Source of the DNA: Actinopolyspora mzabensis | GTDB taxonomy: Bacteria > Actinomycetota > Actinomycetes > Mycobacteriales > Pseudonocardiaceae | Direction of reading: 5' to 3' | Assembly: GCF_900101095.1 (NCBI RefSeq) | Contig: NZ_FNFM01000004.1 | Location: 62,001-126,000 of the forward strand | Length of the DNA stretch: 64,000 nt | Shown here: piece after piece, positions 9,867-19,151 of the stretch | Layout: every line of letters starts with the position of its first letter | How positions within the stretch are numbered: position 1 is the first letter of the stretch | The notes under the pieces: model-generated | Database searches by the model: none | The model's input: only the letters and a program-made list of their open reading frames with translations | Told to the model about the DNA's origin: nothing | Position numbers and translations under genes: made by a program

Positions 9867-10379
9867 TCACTCGCGGTTACGGGCGCGGAAAGCTGCCACG
9901 TTCACCCGATTCGCACAGCGGGTCGAACAGAACTGTTTGGTCCGGTTGGCCGTAGTGTCCAAAAAGTAGTTCTCGCAGTCCGGGGCCGCGCACCGTCCCC
10001 ATCGGTCGCTGCCGTGCCGCACCACTCCTTGCGCGAGTCCCCACGCGGCGACCGCTGCCATCTCCACTGCCGGCTCGGCGTCGACGTCCGCGACGTGGAT
10101 GTGCCATCCCGCGCCGTGGTCGGACAGCCTCGGGCGTGGTGGATGGGCCGTAAGTAGTTCGTTCGCCTCCGCGAGCAGCGTCGACGCGTCGCCGTTACTG
10201 GCCGCCGCCAGCGCTCGTCGGATTCCCGCAGCGACCTCTCGCAGCACGCGCAGGTCGGACTCGGTGACTCGTTGTGCCCACCAGGGTTCGTGCCGCAGTG
10301 CTTCGCGCAGCGTCTCCGGGCTCGTCAGATCCGCGTTGGCGAGACGAACCGCACCCGCCGTGTAATCGGCATTGTCCAT
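9867..10379 (-). CDS. CGNR-type zinc finger regulator (ABATE domain)
   Basis: The 170-residue protein has the layout of CGNR zinc-finger proteins: an N-terminal ABATE-like stress-associated domain (about residues 1-120, with LREALRHEPWWAQRVTESDLRVLREVAAGIRRAL) and a C-terminal zinc ribbon RCAAPDCENYFLDTTANRTKQFCSTRCANRVNVAAFRAR. The four cysteines and the following basic helix fit DNA binding. The eponymous Cys-Gly-Asn-Arg reads Cys-Ala-Asn-Arg here, a mild variant. It is probably a transcription factor of unknown signal. It is divergent from the MATE exporter gene with about 65 nt between starts, so it is a reasonable candidate to control that exporter. Confidence 0.82.
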   Translation of the reverse strand: MDNADYTAGAVRLANADLTSPETLREALRHEPWWAQRVTESDLRVLREVAAGIRRALAAASNGDASTLLAEANELLTAHPPRPRLSDHGAGWHIHVADVDAEPAVEMAAVAAWGLAQGVVRHGSDRWGRCAAPDCENYFLDTTANRTKQFCSTRCANRVNVAAFRARNRE

Positions 10380-10445
10380 GACTGATCCTTACCGTAGCCT
10401 CTGTGTAAGGGTCGGTTCCCGTGTTTACAGCTTACTGGAGGTGTG

Positions 10446-11789
10446 GTGTCCGAGACCGATGAACGGGTTCCGGTGCGGCGGGTGCTCGCGCTGGCTCTCC
10501 CGGCGTTGGCCGTGCTGGCCGCGGAACCGCTGTACGTACTCGTCGACACAGCCGTGGTCGGGCACCTTGGCGCGATTCCGCTGGCAGGGTTGGCGCTGGG
10601 CGGGACGCTGTTCACGGTTGTCTCCAGTCAGCTGACTTTTCTCTCGTACGGCACCACGGCTCGAGCCGCGCGACTGCACGGGGCAGGACGACGTGCCGAT
10701 GCCGTCTCGGAGGGTGTGCAGGCGACCTGGCTCGGTGCCGGGGTCGGTTTGGGCATCCTGCTGCTGGCGCAGTTGTTCGCCGGTCCGGTCGTGCGGTTGA
10801 TGACCGGTGGCGGGGCCATCGCGGAGGTCGCGACAGGTTGGCTGCGCATCGCGTTGCTCGGGGCTCCGATGGTGCTGATCAGCCTCGCCGGGCACGGGTG
10901 GATGCGTGGGGTGCAGGACACGGTTCGGCCGTTGCGTTACGTGTTGGCGGGCAACGCTGTCTCGCTCGTACTCTGCCCCGTGCTGGTCTACCCGGTTGGC
11001 TGGGGAGTGGAGGGCTCCGCGGTGGCCAACGTGGTCGGCCAGACCATCGCGGCGAGCCTGTTCGTCCGTGCGCTGCTGACGGAACGGGGCACCACTCTCC
11101 GTCCGGACACCGCGATGATGCGCGCCCAGCTCTCGCTGGGCCGGGATCTGATCCTGCGCACCCTGGCCTTCCAGGCGTGCTTCCTGTCCGCCACTTCGGT
11201 GGCGGCACGGACCGGCGCGGACACCGCGGCTGCCCACCAGGTCGTCTGGCAGCTCTGGAGCTTTCTGGCGCTGGTACTCGACTCGTTGGCTATCGCCGCC
11301 CAGTCACTTGTGGGAGCGGCGCTGGGACGAGAGGCGGCGCGCGCGGCCAAGAGCATCGGAAAGCAGGTGAGCTGGTACGGACTCGGCTTCGGTGTGCTGC
11401 TCGGCGTGTTGTTCGCCGTGCTGTTCCCCGTGCTGCCGTCCGCCTTCACCAGCGATTCCTCGGTGCTGGCCGAGATCCCCTACGCCTGGTGGTTCTTCGT
11501 GGCCCTGCAGCCGGTCGCCGGGATCGTCTTCGCGTTGGACGGGGTGCTGCTCGGCGCGGGTGACGCCGCCTACCTGCGAACAGCGACGATGCTCAGTGCC
11601 GCGATCGGCTATCTCCCACTGATCTGGCTCTCGCTGGTCTTCGGCTGGGGGCTGGCGGGCATCTGGACCGGACTGAGCCTGTTCATGTTCGGTAGGTTGT
11701 TGACGCTGCTCTCCCGGGCGCGCTCGGATCGGTGGGCTGTCGTGGGAGCCAGGCGGGTTCCAGGCGAGGCCACGGCCCGCCAGCAGTAG
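10446..11789 (+). CDS. MATE family (DinF-type) efflux transporter
   Basis: This 447-residue protein has about 12 hydrophobic segments and the two-lobed MATE layout. The opening RRVLALALPALAVLAAEPLYVLVDTAVVGHLGAIPLAGLALGGTLFTVVSSQLTFLSYGTTARAARLHGAG is typical of the DinF subgroup, and PLRYVLAGNAVSLVLCPVLVYPVGWGVEGSAVANVVGQ matches the domain junction. It should be a Na+ or H+ antiporter exporting cationic or other organic compounds; the substrate is unknown. GTG 10446 is preferred to 10443 because GGAGG at 10437-10441 gives a usable spacing. dinF-like genes commonly follow rbfA in actinobacteria. Confidence 0.9.
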   Translation: MSETDERVPVRRVLALALPALAVLAAEPLYVLVDTAVVGHLGAIPLAGLALGGTLFTVVSSQLTFLSYGTTARAARLHGAGRRADAVSEGVQATWLGAGVGLGILLLAQLFAGPVVRLMTGGGAIAEVATGWLRIALLGAPMVLISLAGHGWMRGVQDTVRPLRYVLAGNAVSLVLCPVLVYPVGWGVEGSAVANVVGQTIAASLFVRALLTERGTTLRPDTAMMRAQLSLGRDLILRTLAFQACFLSATSVAARTGADTAAAHQVVWQLWSFLALVLDSLAIAAQSLVGAALGREAARAAKSIGKQVSWYGLGFGVLLGVLFAVLFPVLPSAFTSDSSVLAEIPYAWWFFVALQPVAGIVFALDGVLLGAGDAAYLRTATMLSAAIGYLPLIWLSLVFGWGLAGIWTGLSLFMFGRLLTLLSRARSDRWAVVGARRVPGEATARQQ

Positions 11790-11819
11790 CCGGTTTCGGT
11801 AGGTAGTGCCGGGAGCTGC

Positions 11820-12320
11820 TCAGTTGCCGTTCCAGAACCAGTCCGTGCCGCGCACGTCCTTCATGGCCGAGCGACGCTTCTCGGCGTCCAGCCGCTGCAG
11901 GTAGACGATCCCGTCCAGGTGGTCGGTCTCGTGCTGCAGACAGCGCGCCATCAGGTCGGCCCCCTCGACGGTGACCGGTTCGTTGCGCAGGTTCACCCCA
12001 CGAACCACCGCGTGGGAGGCCCGATGCGTGGGGTAGCTCAGACCGGGGACGGACAAGCAGCCCTCCTCCCCGTCCTGCTCCCCCGAGGTCGACACCAGCT
12101 CCGGGTTGAGGACGTAGCCCTTCTCACCGTCGACGTTGTAGCTGAACGCCCGCAGGCTCACCCCGATCTGTGGCGCGGCCACACCGGCGCGCCCCGGTTC
12201 GGTCACGGTGTCCAGCAAGTCCGTGACCAGTGAAGTTATTCTGTCGTCGAAGACAGTGACCGGTTCCGCCACCGTGCGTAGCACCGGGTCGCCGAACCGT
12301 CGGATCGGCTTGATCGTCAC
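11820..12320 (-). CDS. def: Peptide deformylase
   Basis: This enzyme removes the formyl group from the initiator methionine of new proteins. All three deformylase motifs are present in the 166-residue protein: GVAAPQIG (motif 1), EGCLSVPG (motif 2, metal-binding Cys) and HETDHLDG (motif 3, two metal-binding His and the catalytic Glu). The GTG at 12320 is supported by AGGAGG about 10 nt upstream; the much longer open frame upstream overlaps truB on the other strand and is not coding. The gene converges on the MATE gene and is divergent from truB. Confidence 0.95.
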   Translation of the reverse strand: MTIKPIRRFGDPVLRTVAEPVTVFDDRITSLVTDLLDTVTEPGRAGVAAPQIGVSLRAFSYNVDGEKGYVLNPELVSTSGEQDGEEGCLSVPGLSYPTHRASHAVVRGVNLRNEPVTVEGADLMARCLQHETDHLDGIVYLQRLDAEKRRSAMKDVRGTDWFWNGN

Positions 12321-12449
12321 CCTCAACCTCCTGCTCCTGCGCGCGCACCACGTTAGCGAGCCGTGTTTCAGAGGTGCACCTCGGGGCGTGTGTCCGGCGG
12401 GGGAGACCCGTTTCGGTCCGGTCGTCGATATCAGGCAGGATGGGGTGTC

Positions 12450-13361
12450 GTGCCGCGTCAGACCCGTACCTCTTCGCAGCAGACAGTTCCCGCCGGTTTG
12501 TTGGTCGTGGACAAACCGGCGGGGATGACCTCGCATGACGTCGTTTCCCGCGTTCGTCGCATCATGGGTACCCGCAAGGTCGGGCACGCCGGAACGCTCG
12601 ATCCGATGGCCACCGGTGTGTTGGTGCTCGGTTTGGAGCGCGCCACCAAGCTGCTCGGCCACCTCGCGCTCGACACCAAGGCCTATCTGGCCACTGTCCG
12701 ACTCGGTTCGGCGACCGATACCGAGGACGCGGACGGGGAAGAGGTCTCCACCGCCGACGCTTCCGGGGTCACCGAGTCCGCCGCGGCGGCCGCGATGGCC
12801 GAGTTGACCGGTGACATCGAGCAGGTTCCCAGCAAGGTCAGTGCGGTGAAGATCAACGGGCGCCGTGCCTACGAGCTCGCCCGCAGCGGCGAGGAGGTCG
12901 AGCTGAGCGCCCGGCCGGTCACCGTCTCGCGGTTCGACCTGCTCGCCACCCACTCCGCCGGTGAGGCTCTCGACCTCGACGTGATGGTGGAGTGCTCCTC
13001 CGGGACCTACGTTCGCGCGCTGGCACGCGATCTGGGGGAGCGGTTGGGTGTCGGGGGGCATCTGACCAGACTTCGCCGTACCCGGGTCGGTCCGTTCGGG
13101 CTGGTAACCGCCCACGGTCTCGAGTACCTGGAACAGCACCCCGAGCTGTCCATGGACCTCGATCAGGCCGTCGCCGCAGCTTTCCCGCGGCATCAGATCG
13201 ACGCGGCAACCGCACGGGCACTATCGCACGGCAAATCCGTCGCCGGCGCGGACATTGCCGGCACCTACGCGGCGTTCGACCCCGAGGGGCACGCCCTCGC
13301 GCTGTTGCGGAATCAGGGGACGACGGCCAAACCGGTGTTGGTGCTGCGTCCGGCCGGGTGA
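12450..13361 (+). CDS. truB: tRNA pseudouridine-55 synthase
   Basis: TruB makes the universal pseudouridine 55 in the tRNA T-loop. The 303-residue product has LLVVDKPAGMTSHDVVSRVRRI at the N-terminus, the catalytic-Asp loop KVGHAGTLDPMATGVLVLGLERATKLLG, the KAYLATVRLGSATDTEDADGE segment, PSKVSAVKINGRRAYELARSGEEVEL and the SSGTYVRALARDLGERLG motif. The C-terminal part is an actinobacterial TruB extension. GTG 12450 gives the family length; an open frame upstream to 12363 lies in the def-truB promoter region and is not conserved-looking. Confidence 0.95.
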   Translation: MPRQTRTSSQQTVPAGLLVVDKPAGMTSHDVVSRVRRIMGTRKVGHAGTLDPMATGVLVLGLERATKLLGHLALDTKAYLATVRLGSATDTEDADGEEVSTADASGVTESAAAAAMAELTGDIEQVPSKVSAVKINGRRAYELARSGEEVELSARPVTVSRFDLLATHSAGEALDLDVMVECSSGTYVRALARDLGERLGVGGHLTRLRRTRVGPFGLVTAHGLEYLEQHPELSMDLDQAVAAAFPRHQIDAATARALSHGKSVAGADIAGTYAAFDPEGHALALLRNQGTTAKPVLVLRPAG

Positions 13362-13534
13362 CGAGCGGCGACGCCTCGTCGTCCCGGGAGAGCTCGTCGT
13401 TTCCGGCGATGAACCGCCGCCTCGGAGGCCGCCGGTGTGTTGCTGCTCCCGCTCGGGCTCGTCACGAGGCTCTTCGCGGCGACACGCCCAGGTCCCGCCC
13501 GTGTGGCACGCACGGCTAGATAGGGTGGAAAGCC

Positions 13535-14515
13535 GTGCAGCGTTGGCGTGGCTTGGAGCAGCTTCCCAGTGGGTGGGGCCGGTGTGTGGTCACCATCGGA
13601 GTTTTCGACGGGATGCACCGGGGGCATCAGCAACTGATCGGGCAGGCGGTGCGGCGGGCGCGCCAGCGCGGTCTGCCGTGCGTACTGGTCACCTTCGACC
13701 CACATCCGGCGGAGGTGGTCCGCCCGGGCAGTCATCCCGCCCAGCTGACCACCCTGCAGCGCAGGGCCGAACTGGCAGAGAAACAGGGAGTCGACGTTTT
13801 CTGCGTGCTCCCGTTCACCGCGGAAATGTCGCGAATGCCCGCCGACGAATTCGTTCACGAGATCATCGTGGAGCGGCTGCACGCCGCGGTCGTCGTGGTG
13901 GGCAAGAACTTCACCTTCGGCCACAAGGCAGCGGGGGACATAAACCTGCTGCACACGCTCGGGCAGCGGTTCGGTTTCGAGGCCGAGTCCGCCGAACTGC
14001 TGGGCGGCCACACCGACGGGGTGGAACAGCACGAACCGCCGGTCACGTTCTCCTCGACCTTCGTGCGTTCCTGTGTCGACGCGGGTGACGTGGCCGCCGC
14101 TGCCGCCGCGCTGGGGCGCTATCACCGGCTGGAGGGGATCGTCGTTCGCGGCACCGGCCGAGGGGGGAGGGAACTCGGATACCCGACCGCCAATCTGTCC
14201 ACCCCCGAGTTCGCGGCCATACCTGCCGACGGGGTCTACGCCTGTTGGTTCACACATCGGCAGCGTGGCGCGACGGAGCCGGAACAGACCCTGCCCGCCG
14301 CGGTCTCGGTCGGGAGCAATCCCACCTTCTCCGGCACCGAGCGCACCGTGGAGGCGTTCGTACTGGATGTCGATCGCGATTTCTACGGCGAGTACGCCGA
14401 GTTGGACTTCGTGGAGCGGTTGCGCGGAATGGTTCGCTTCGACTCGGCCGAAGAACTGGTCGCTCGGATGGCGCAGGACGTGGCCGAGACACGTGCTCTC
14501 CTCATGCCGCGGTGA
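13535..14515 (+). CDS. ribF: Bifunctional riboflavin kinase/FAD synthetase
   Basis: RibF converts riboflavin to FMN and then to FAD. The 326-residue protein has an N-terminal FAD synthetase domain with the nucleotidyltransferase motif VTIGVFDGMHRGHQQLI and TFDPHP, plus VVVGKNFTFGHKAAGD. The C-terminal riboflavin kinase domain (from about residue 195) has RYHRLEGIVVRGTGRGGRELGYPTANL and a later SVGSNPTFSGTERTVEAFVLD. The length is normal for the family. The GTG at 13535 begins directly at conserved sequence. truB-ribF-rpsO is a common actinobacterial order, here with two small genes inserted before rpsO. No FMN riboswitch was seen upstream. Confidence 0.96.
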   Translation: MQRWRGLEQLPSGWGRCVVTIGVFDGMHRGHQQLIGQAVRRARQRGLPCVLVTFDPHPAEVVRPGSHPAQLTTLQRRAELAEKQGVDVFCVLPFTAEMSRMPADEFVHEIIVERLHAAVVVVGKNFTFGHKAAGDINLLHTLGQRFGFEAESAELLGGHTDGVEQHEPPVTFSSTFVRSCVDAGDVAAAAAALGRYHRLEGIVVRGTGRGGRELGYPTANLSTPEFAAIPADGVYACWFTHRQRGATEPEQTLPAAVSVGSNPTFSGTERTVEAFVLDVDRDFYGEYAELDFVERLRGMVRFDSAEELVARMAQDVAETRALLMPR

Positions 14516-14652
14516 TCCGGTCCGCCGTACGGTTGACTAACCAGGCATTATGAAACATTTTTCGGATTCCGGCCCCGTGCATGTCGTCGGCCTGGCAATA
14601 TTCGGAACTCGAGAGGGTTCATCGATCCGAACGGCAGCCGGGGGGAGCCAAC

Positions 14653-15162
14653 GTGCAGGAACGCGAGGTCGTCCAGCGGAATCTGGCGTTGCAACGTCAG
14701 TGGTACGGCGAACCGCTGGGCGATCGGGTACGGCGACTGGTGGTCGCCTACCGCACTTCACAGGCTCAGTTGGCGGAAGTACTGGGGATCAGCGCACCGA
14801 TGCTCAGCCAGGTGATGAGCGGCAGGCGTGCCAAGATCGGTAATCCCTCCGTGCTGGCCAGGCTCGTCATGCTGGAACGCAAGGTGTTCACCCCGGGGGT
14901 GGCAGCCGGGGAGTCCGAAGCGATGCAACAGGCACTCGAGGACGTCAAGGACTCCCGGCCCGCGCTCGGAAGGGACAGCATGCCCGTTCGGCAGGTGGGA
15001 AACGGTGAGGAAGCGGTGCGGCCCGCCCTGCGGCAGATCGCCCAGCCGCACGAGCTGGAATGGGCTGCCGACCTGCTGGACGGCTACCATCCCGCCCTGG
15101 CCGGGCTGTTGCGAAGAGCCGCTTCCGGCGAGACCAGGTCCGAGGACAGCAGACCCGCATGA
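14653..15162 (+). CDS. XRE-type helix-turn-helix DNA-binding protein
   Basis: The 169-residue protein carries a helix-turn-helix around residues 20-60 (LGDRVRRLVVAYRTSQAQLAEVLGISAPMLSQVMSGRRAKIGNPSVLARLVMLE). The sequence TSQAQLAEVLGISAPMLSQVMSGRR fits the XRE/Cro fold. The rest is helical and charged, with a conserved-looking end AADLLDGYHPALAGLLRRA. A GTG at 14653 with GGGGGAG at 14641-14647 is preferred over an ATG at 14581. It is probably a transcription regulator of unknown target. It sits just downstream of ribF and upstream of the RNA ligase-like gene on the same strand. Confidence 0.82.
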   Translation: MQEREVVQRNLALQRQWYGEPLGDRVRRLVVAYRTSQAQLAEVLGISAPMLSQVMSGRRAKIGNPSVLARLVMLERKVFTPGVAAGESEAMQQALEDVKDSRPALGRDSMPVRQVGNGEEAVRPALRQIAQPHELEWAADLLDGYHPALAGLLRRAASGETRSEDSRPA

Positions 15163-15295
15163 GTGGTGGCCGCGAGTGGGGCACTGCCCGAGGTTCGGCC
15201 CGGGACTCGCCGTGGAGACGCCGTGACGGCGAACGTGGGACGCGTCCCGGTGCGGAACGCGACACCCCCGCTGGTGGACCTCGGGAGGATTCCTG

Positions 15296-15874
15296 ATGCG
15301 TTTGTTCACCGCGTTCTGGCCCTCCGAAGCCGCCGTCGCCCACCTTGCCGCCGTGTTGCACGAAAACCGGCGCGGTAAGTGGTCGGGTGGAGCGGAGCGG
15401 ACGCGCGGGTTCCGTCCGATCCCGCCCCGCCGGTGGCACATGACCCTGTGCTTTCACGGTGACGACGCCGATCCGGACACCGTGGCCGCCCGTTTACGGG
15501 CCGGGGTGGCCGAACTCCACGAGAGCGAACCGGAGTTCGCCGTGCCGCCGTTGTGCCTGGCCGGGGCCGGCACGTTTCGCGGCGCGCTCTGGGTGGGGGT
15601 CGCGCCGGAGAACGAGGTCGACAGCGGTGGGGTCGCACCCGTGCTGCGCAGGGTGGCCCTGCTGGCAGGAGCGGACGTGCGGCGTTTCCGCCCACACGTT
15701 ACGGTCGCTCGCTGGTCGGGCGGTAGAGTGGAGCCCGATCGGCTCACCGATCGGTTGAACAGCTATGTGGGACCGGCCTGGTCGGCGGGCTCGCTCGACG
15801 TGGTCGCCAGTGAGCGGCACTCGGGAATGCTGACCTATCGGACGGTGTACCGGGTTCCGCTGAATCCTCGGTGA
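15296..15874 (+). CDS. thpR: RNA 2',3'-cyclic phosphodiesterase (2'-5' RNA ligase family)
   Basis: The 192-residue protein belongs to the two-histidine 2H phosphoesterase family. Both signature tetrapeptides are visible: HMTL (in RRWHMTLCFHG, near residue 49) and HVTV (in RRFRPHVTVARW, near residue 130). The opening MRLFTAFWPSEAAVAHLAAVL is typical of ThpR. Members hydrolyse 2',3'-cyclic phosphates on RNA ends or ligate 2'-5' bonds in vitro; the physiological substrate is uncertain. It follows the XRE gene by 133 nt and may share its transcript. Confidence 0.9.
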   Translation: MRLFTAFWPSEAAVAHLAAVLHENRRGKWSGGAERTRGFRPIPPRRWHMTLCFHGDDADPDTVAARLRAGVAELHESEPEFAVPPLCLAGAGTFRGALWVGVAPENEVDSGGVAPVLRRVALLAGADVRRFRPHVTVARWSGGRVEPDRLTDRLNSYVGPAWSAGSLDVVASERHSGMLTYRTVYRVPLNPR

Positions 15875-15884
15875 CACGCCTCGC

Positions 15885-15902
15885 AGCGGGTATACCGCTT
15901 TT
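15885..15902 (+). terminator. Short hairpin with T-run after thpR
   Basis: AGCGG and CCGCT form a 5-bp stem around a GTATA loop, followed directly by a short T-run, 11 nt past the thpR stop. The stem is short, so this is a weak call. Confidence 0.35.
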
Positions 15903-16088
15903 CGCCGGTCTCCCTGTTATGCTCGGTGGCAGCCTCCGGCTGCGGTCCGTGGCGGCCGGAGATCAGCCAGACGGGTGATTGCCAGCTTCGAGTGTTTGGC
16001 TTCAACCGAACGGTGACGATACGTAATCCGATGTCGTGCCCAGCACGGTATCGGCGGCACGGGACACGAAAAACAAGGAGACTCACTC

Positions 16089-16358
16089 GTGGCGCTGTCC
16101 ACTACCGACAAGCGGCAGATTCTGTCCGAGTACGGCCTGCACGAATCCGACACCGGATCGGCCGAGGCACAGGTCGCCCTGCTGACCCACCGGATCTCGG
16201 GGCTGACCGAGCACCTCAAGGAACACAAGCACGACCACCACTCGCGTCGTGGCTTGCTGCTGATGGTCGGCCGTCGCCGTCGGATGCTCAACTATCTGAC
16301 GCGGGTCGACATCACGCGCTACCGCTCGCTGATTCAGCGACTGGGACTGCGCCGCTGA
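16089..16358 (+). CDS. rpsO: 30S ribosomal protein S15
   Basis: S15 is a primary 16S rRNA-binding protein of the small subunit. The 89-residue product matches the family over its whole length, with [54 protein letters not shown] and the C-terminal [12 protein letters not shown]. The start is GTG at 16089 with AAGGAG upstream. In many bacteria S15 represses its own translation through a leader structure; the 214-nt leader here was not resolved into one. It is followed by a hairpin and then pnp. Confidence 0.98.
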   Translation: MALSTTDKRQILSEYGLHESDTGSAEAQVALLTHRISGLTEHLKEHKHDHHSRRGLLLMVGRRRRMLNYLTRVDITRYRSLIQRLGLRR

Positions 16359-16369
16359 CAGTTCGCCCG

Positions 16370-16395
16370 GGGGAGTGGCCGCGTTGCCACTCCCC
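16370..16395 (+). terminator. Hairpin between rpsO and pnp
   Basis: A perfect 10-bp stem (GGGGAGTGGC with GCCACTCCCC, 6-nt loop) begins 12 nt after the rpsO stop. It could end most rpsO transcripts or act as a processing site on an rpsO-pnp message, as known in other bacteria. Confidence 0.55.
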
Positions 16396-16642
16396 TTGGT
16401 GTATGGAGTGGAACTCCACGAGCGACGTCCGGATCACGACCGGCAAGCGACACAGGGTTTCCAACACAGAGTCCACACCGCTGCCAAGCAGAGGCCTTCG
16501 CCGGTCCTCGGTAGTGGCCACAGGGGGTGCCGGAATGAACATCCCCTGGGCTTCGATCGATGACCGGCCCCGTCGGACCACGCTGCGTGCGGTCGTTGTG
16601 GTCTCTGCGTTCGGAGGAGCCCGCAATTTCTAGGAGCATGAG

Positions 16643-18895
16643 TTGACAGACTCGCAGTCATACGACGACGGGGTGTACGAAAGCACCGCCGTCCTGGACA
16701 ACGGTGAATTCGGCCAACGCACCGTCCGTTTCGAGACCGGCAGGTTGGCCAAGTTGGCGGCGGGCAGCGTCACCGCTTACCTGGACGACGGCACCATGCT
16801 GTTGTCCGCCACCACCGCCTCCAAACAACCCAAGGACAGCCTCGACTTCTTCCCGTTGACGGTCGACGTCGAGGAGCGGATGTACGCGGCGGGCCGTATC
16901 CCGGGCTCCTTCTTCCGCAGGGAGGGCAGGCCCTCCACCGACGCGGTCCTGACCTGCAGGCTGATCGACCGCCCACTTCGCCCGAGCTTCGTCGAGGGGC
17001 TGCGCAACGAGGTGCAGGTCGTGGTCACGGTCATGAGCCTGAACCCCGAGGACTCCTACGACGTGCTGGCGATCAACGGGGCCTCGGCCTCCACCCAGCT
17101 GTCCGGACTCCCCTTCTCCGGCCCGGTCGGCGGCACCAGGATGTCGCTGATCGACGGCCAGTGGGTCGCCTTCCCGACCCACGAACAGCTCAAGCGGTCC
17201 GTGTTCAACATGGTCGTGGCCGGACGCATCGTCGGTGACGACGTGGCGATCATGATGGTCGAGGCCGAGGCCACCGAGGGGACCGACGAGCTGCTCGCCG
17301 AAGGTGCTCAGGCGCCCACCGAGGAAGTGGTCGCGGGTGGTCTGGAGGCGGCCAAGCCCTTCATCCGGGTGCTCTGCGAGGCGCAGCAGCGGTTGGCCGA
17401 GGCCGCCGGCGATGCCACCGAGGAGTACCCCGTCTACCCGGCCTACGCCGAGGACGCCTACACCGCCGTGGAGCAGGCCGTTTCCGGGGAGCTGGCCGAG
17501 GCGCTGGCCATCGGCGGCAAGCAGGAGCGGGAGCAGCGGCTCGACGAGCTGAAGGAAATCACGCTGCAGCGGGTCGGCGTCGAGGAGGGCGAGGCCTTCG
17601 CGGGCAGGGAGAAGGAGCTCGGTGCCGCGCTGAAGGCGTTGACCAAGAAACTGGTCCGCCAGCGCATCCTTCGGGACAAGGTCCGCATCGACGGCCGTGG
17701 CCTGACCGACATCCGCGGTCTCTCGGCCGAGGTGGGTGTGGTTCCCCGGGCACACGGCTCGGCGCTGTTCGAACGCGGCGAGACACAGATTCTCGGGGTG
17801 TCGACGCTGAACATGCTCCGGCTGGAGCAGACCATCGACAGCCTCGGACCGGACACCAGCAAGCGTTACATGCACCACTACAACTTCCCGCCCTACTCCA
17901 CGGGCGAGACCGGTCGAGTGGGTACGCCGAAGCGGCGTGAGATCGGGCACGGTGCGCTCGCCGAACGCGCACTGGTCCCGGTACTGCCGGGCAGGGAAGA
18001 GTTCCCCTACGCGCTGCGGCAGGTTTCCGAGGCGCTGGGCTCCAACGGTTCCACCTCCATGGGTTCGGTCTGTGCCTCCACACTGTCGCTGCTGAACGCC
18101 GGTGTTCCGCTCAAGGCCCCGGTGGCGGGCATCGCCATGGGGCTGGTCTCCGACGAGGTGGACGGGCAGACCCACTACGTGGCGCTGACCGACATCCTCG
18201 GTGCCGAGGACGCCTACGGCGACATGGACTTCAAGGTCGCGGGCACCAAGGACTTCATCACGGCCCTGCAACTGGACACCAAGCTCGACGGCATCCCCTC
18301 CGAGGTGCTCGGGCAGGCGCTGGGACAGGCCAGGGACGCCCGGTTGGCCATCCTCGGCGTCATGGCCGAGGCGATCGGGTCTCCGGACGAGATGAGCCCG
18401 CACGCACCGCGGGTGACCTCGATCAACGTTCCGGTGGACAAGATCGGTGAGGTCATCGGCCCGAAGGGCAAGATGATCAATACGATCACCGAGGAGACCG
18501 GTGCCGAGATCACCATCGAGGACGACGGCACGATCTACGTCGGCGCTTCGGACGGCCCCTCCGCGGAGGCGGCCATCGATCGAATCAACTCGATCGCCAA
18601 CCCACAGCTGCCCAAGATCGGTGAGCGTTTCCTCGGAACGGTGGTGAAGACCGCCGCGTTCGGTGCTTTCGTCTCCCTGATGCCGGGCAAGGACGGTCTC
18701 GTCCACATCTCGAAGCTCGGCAACGGCAAGCGCATCGGCAAGGTCGAGGACGTGGTCAACGTCGGCGACAAGCTCCGGGTGGAGATCGCCGACATCGACA
18801 GCAGGGGCAAGATCAGCCTGGTTCCGGTCGACGAGGAGTCCGAGTCGGTCAACGTCGACGAGGCCTCGGTGCAGCAGCCGTCAGAGGCGGAGTGA
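16643..18895 (+). CDS. pnp: Polyribonucleotide nucleotidyltransferase (PNPase)
   Basis: PNPase degrades RNA 3' to 5' by phosphorolysis and can also add tails. The 750-residue protein has two RNase PH-like cores joined by a helical domain: the first contains [46 protein letters not shown], the second [42 protein letters not shown] and [28 protein letters not shown] domain ([30 protein letters not shown]) and an S1 domain ([28 protein letters not shown]) follow. The start is TTG at 16643 with TAGGAG at 16631-16636. It lies in the usual place after rpsO, with its own 280-nt upstream region. Confidence 0.97.
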   Translation: MTDSQSYDDGVYESTAVLDNGEFGQRTVRFETGRLAKLAAGSVTAYLDDGTMLLSATTASKQPKDSLDFFPLTVDVEERMYAAGRIPGSFFRREGRPSTDAVLTCRLIDRPLRPSFVEGLRNEVQVVVTVMSLNPEDSYDVLAINGASASTQLSGLPFSGPVGGTRMSLIDGQWVAFPTHEQLKRSVFNMVVAGRIVGDDVAIMMVEAEATEGTDELLAEGAQAPTEEVVAGGLEAAKPFIRVLCEAQQRLAEAAGDATEEYPVYPAYAEDAYTAVEQAVSGELAEALAIGGKQEREQRLDELKEITLQRVGVEEGEAFAGREKELGAALKALTKKLVRQRILRDKVRIDGRGLTDIRGLSAEVGVVPRAHGSALFERGETQILGVSTLNMLRLEQTIDSLGPDTSKRYMHHYNFPPYSTGETGRVGTPKRREIGHGALAERALVPVLPGREEFPYALRQVSEALGSNGSTSMGSVCASTLSLLNAGVPLKAPVAGIAMGLVSDEVDGQTHYVALTDILGAEDAYGDMDFKVAGTKDFITALQLDTKLDGIPSEVLGQALGQARDARLAILGVMAEAIGSPDEMSPHAPRVTSINVPVDKIGEVIGPKGKMINTITEETGAEITIEDDGTIYVGASDGPSAEAAIDRINSIANPQLPKIGERFLGTVVKTAAFGAFVSLMPGKDGLVHISKLGNGKRIGKVEDVVNVGDKLRVEIADIDSRGKISLVPVDEESESVNVDEASVQQPSEAE

Positions 18896-18909
18896 AGATC
18901 CTTCGGAAC

Positions 18910-18933
18910 CGGCGTTCCCGGCAGGGAACGCCG
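18910..18933 (+). terminator. Hairpin terminator after pnp
   Basis: A 10-bp perfect stem (CGGCGTTCCC with GGGAACGCCG) and a GGCA loop start 14 nt after the pnp stop, without a T-run. Confidence 0.55.
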
Positions 18934-19151
18934 ACAGGCCGAACCTCGGTCAAAAGTTCCGAGTCGATGATGACGGTCCGTGCGACGTGACCCGGCCCGC
19001 CCGGAACTCTCCGGGCGGGCCGCACTCGTCGGTGGCCACTGCACGCCCCGTCCGCTCCTCGTCGCTCGCGGGGGACGGTGCGCCGGCCGGGGGGATGCGA
19101 GCAATATCGTGCCCGCAGGGGATCGTGCAGCTTTCGAAAGGAGTCGAGCCG

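Noticed and set aside
11820-13193. 457-codon reading of peptide deformylase with long N-terminal extension
   Set aside because: The extension is antisense to truB; family length and an AGGAGG site place the start at 12320.
16658-18706. 682-codon open frame opposite pnp
   Set aside because: Antisense shadow of PNPase; composition (His, Gly, Arg, Leu) is typical for third-position GC bias and it matches no family.
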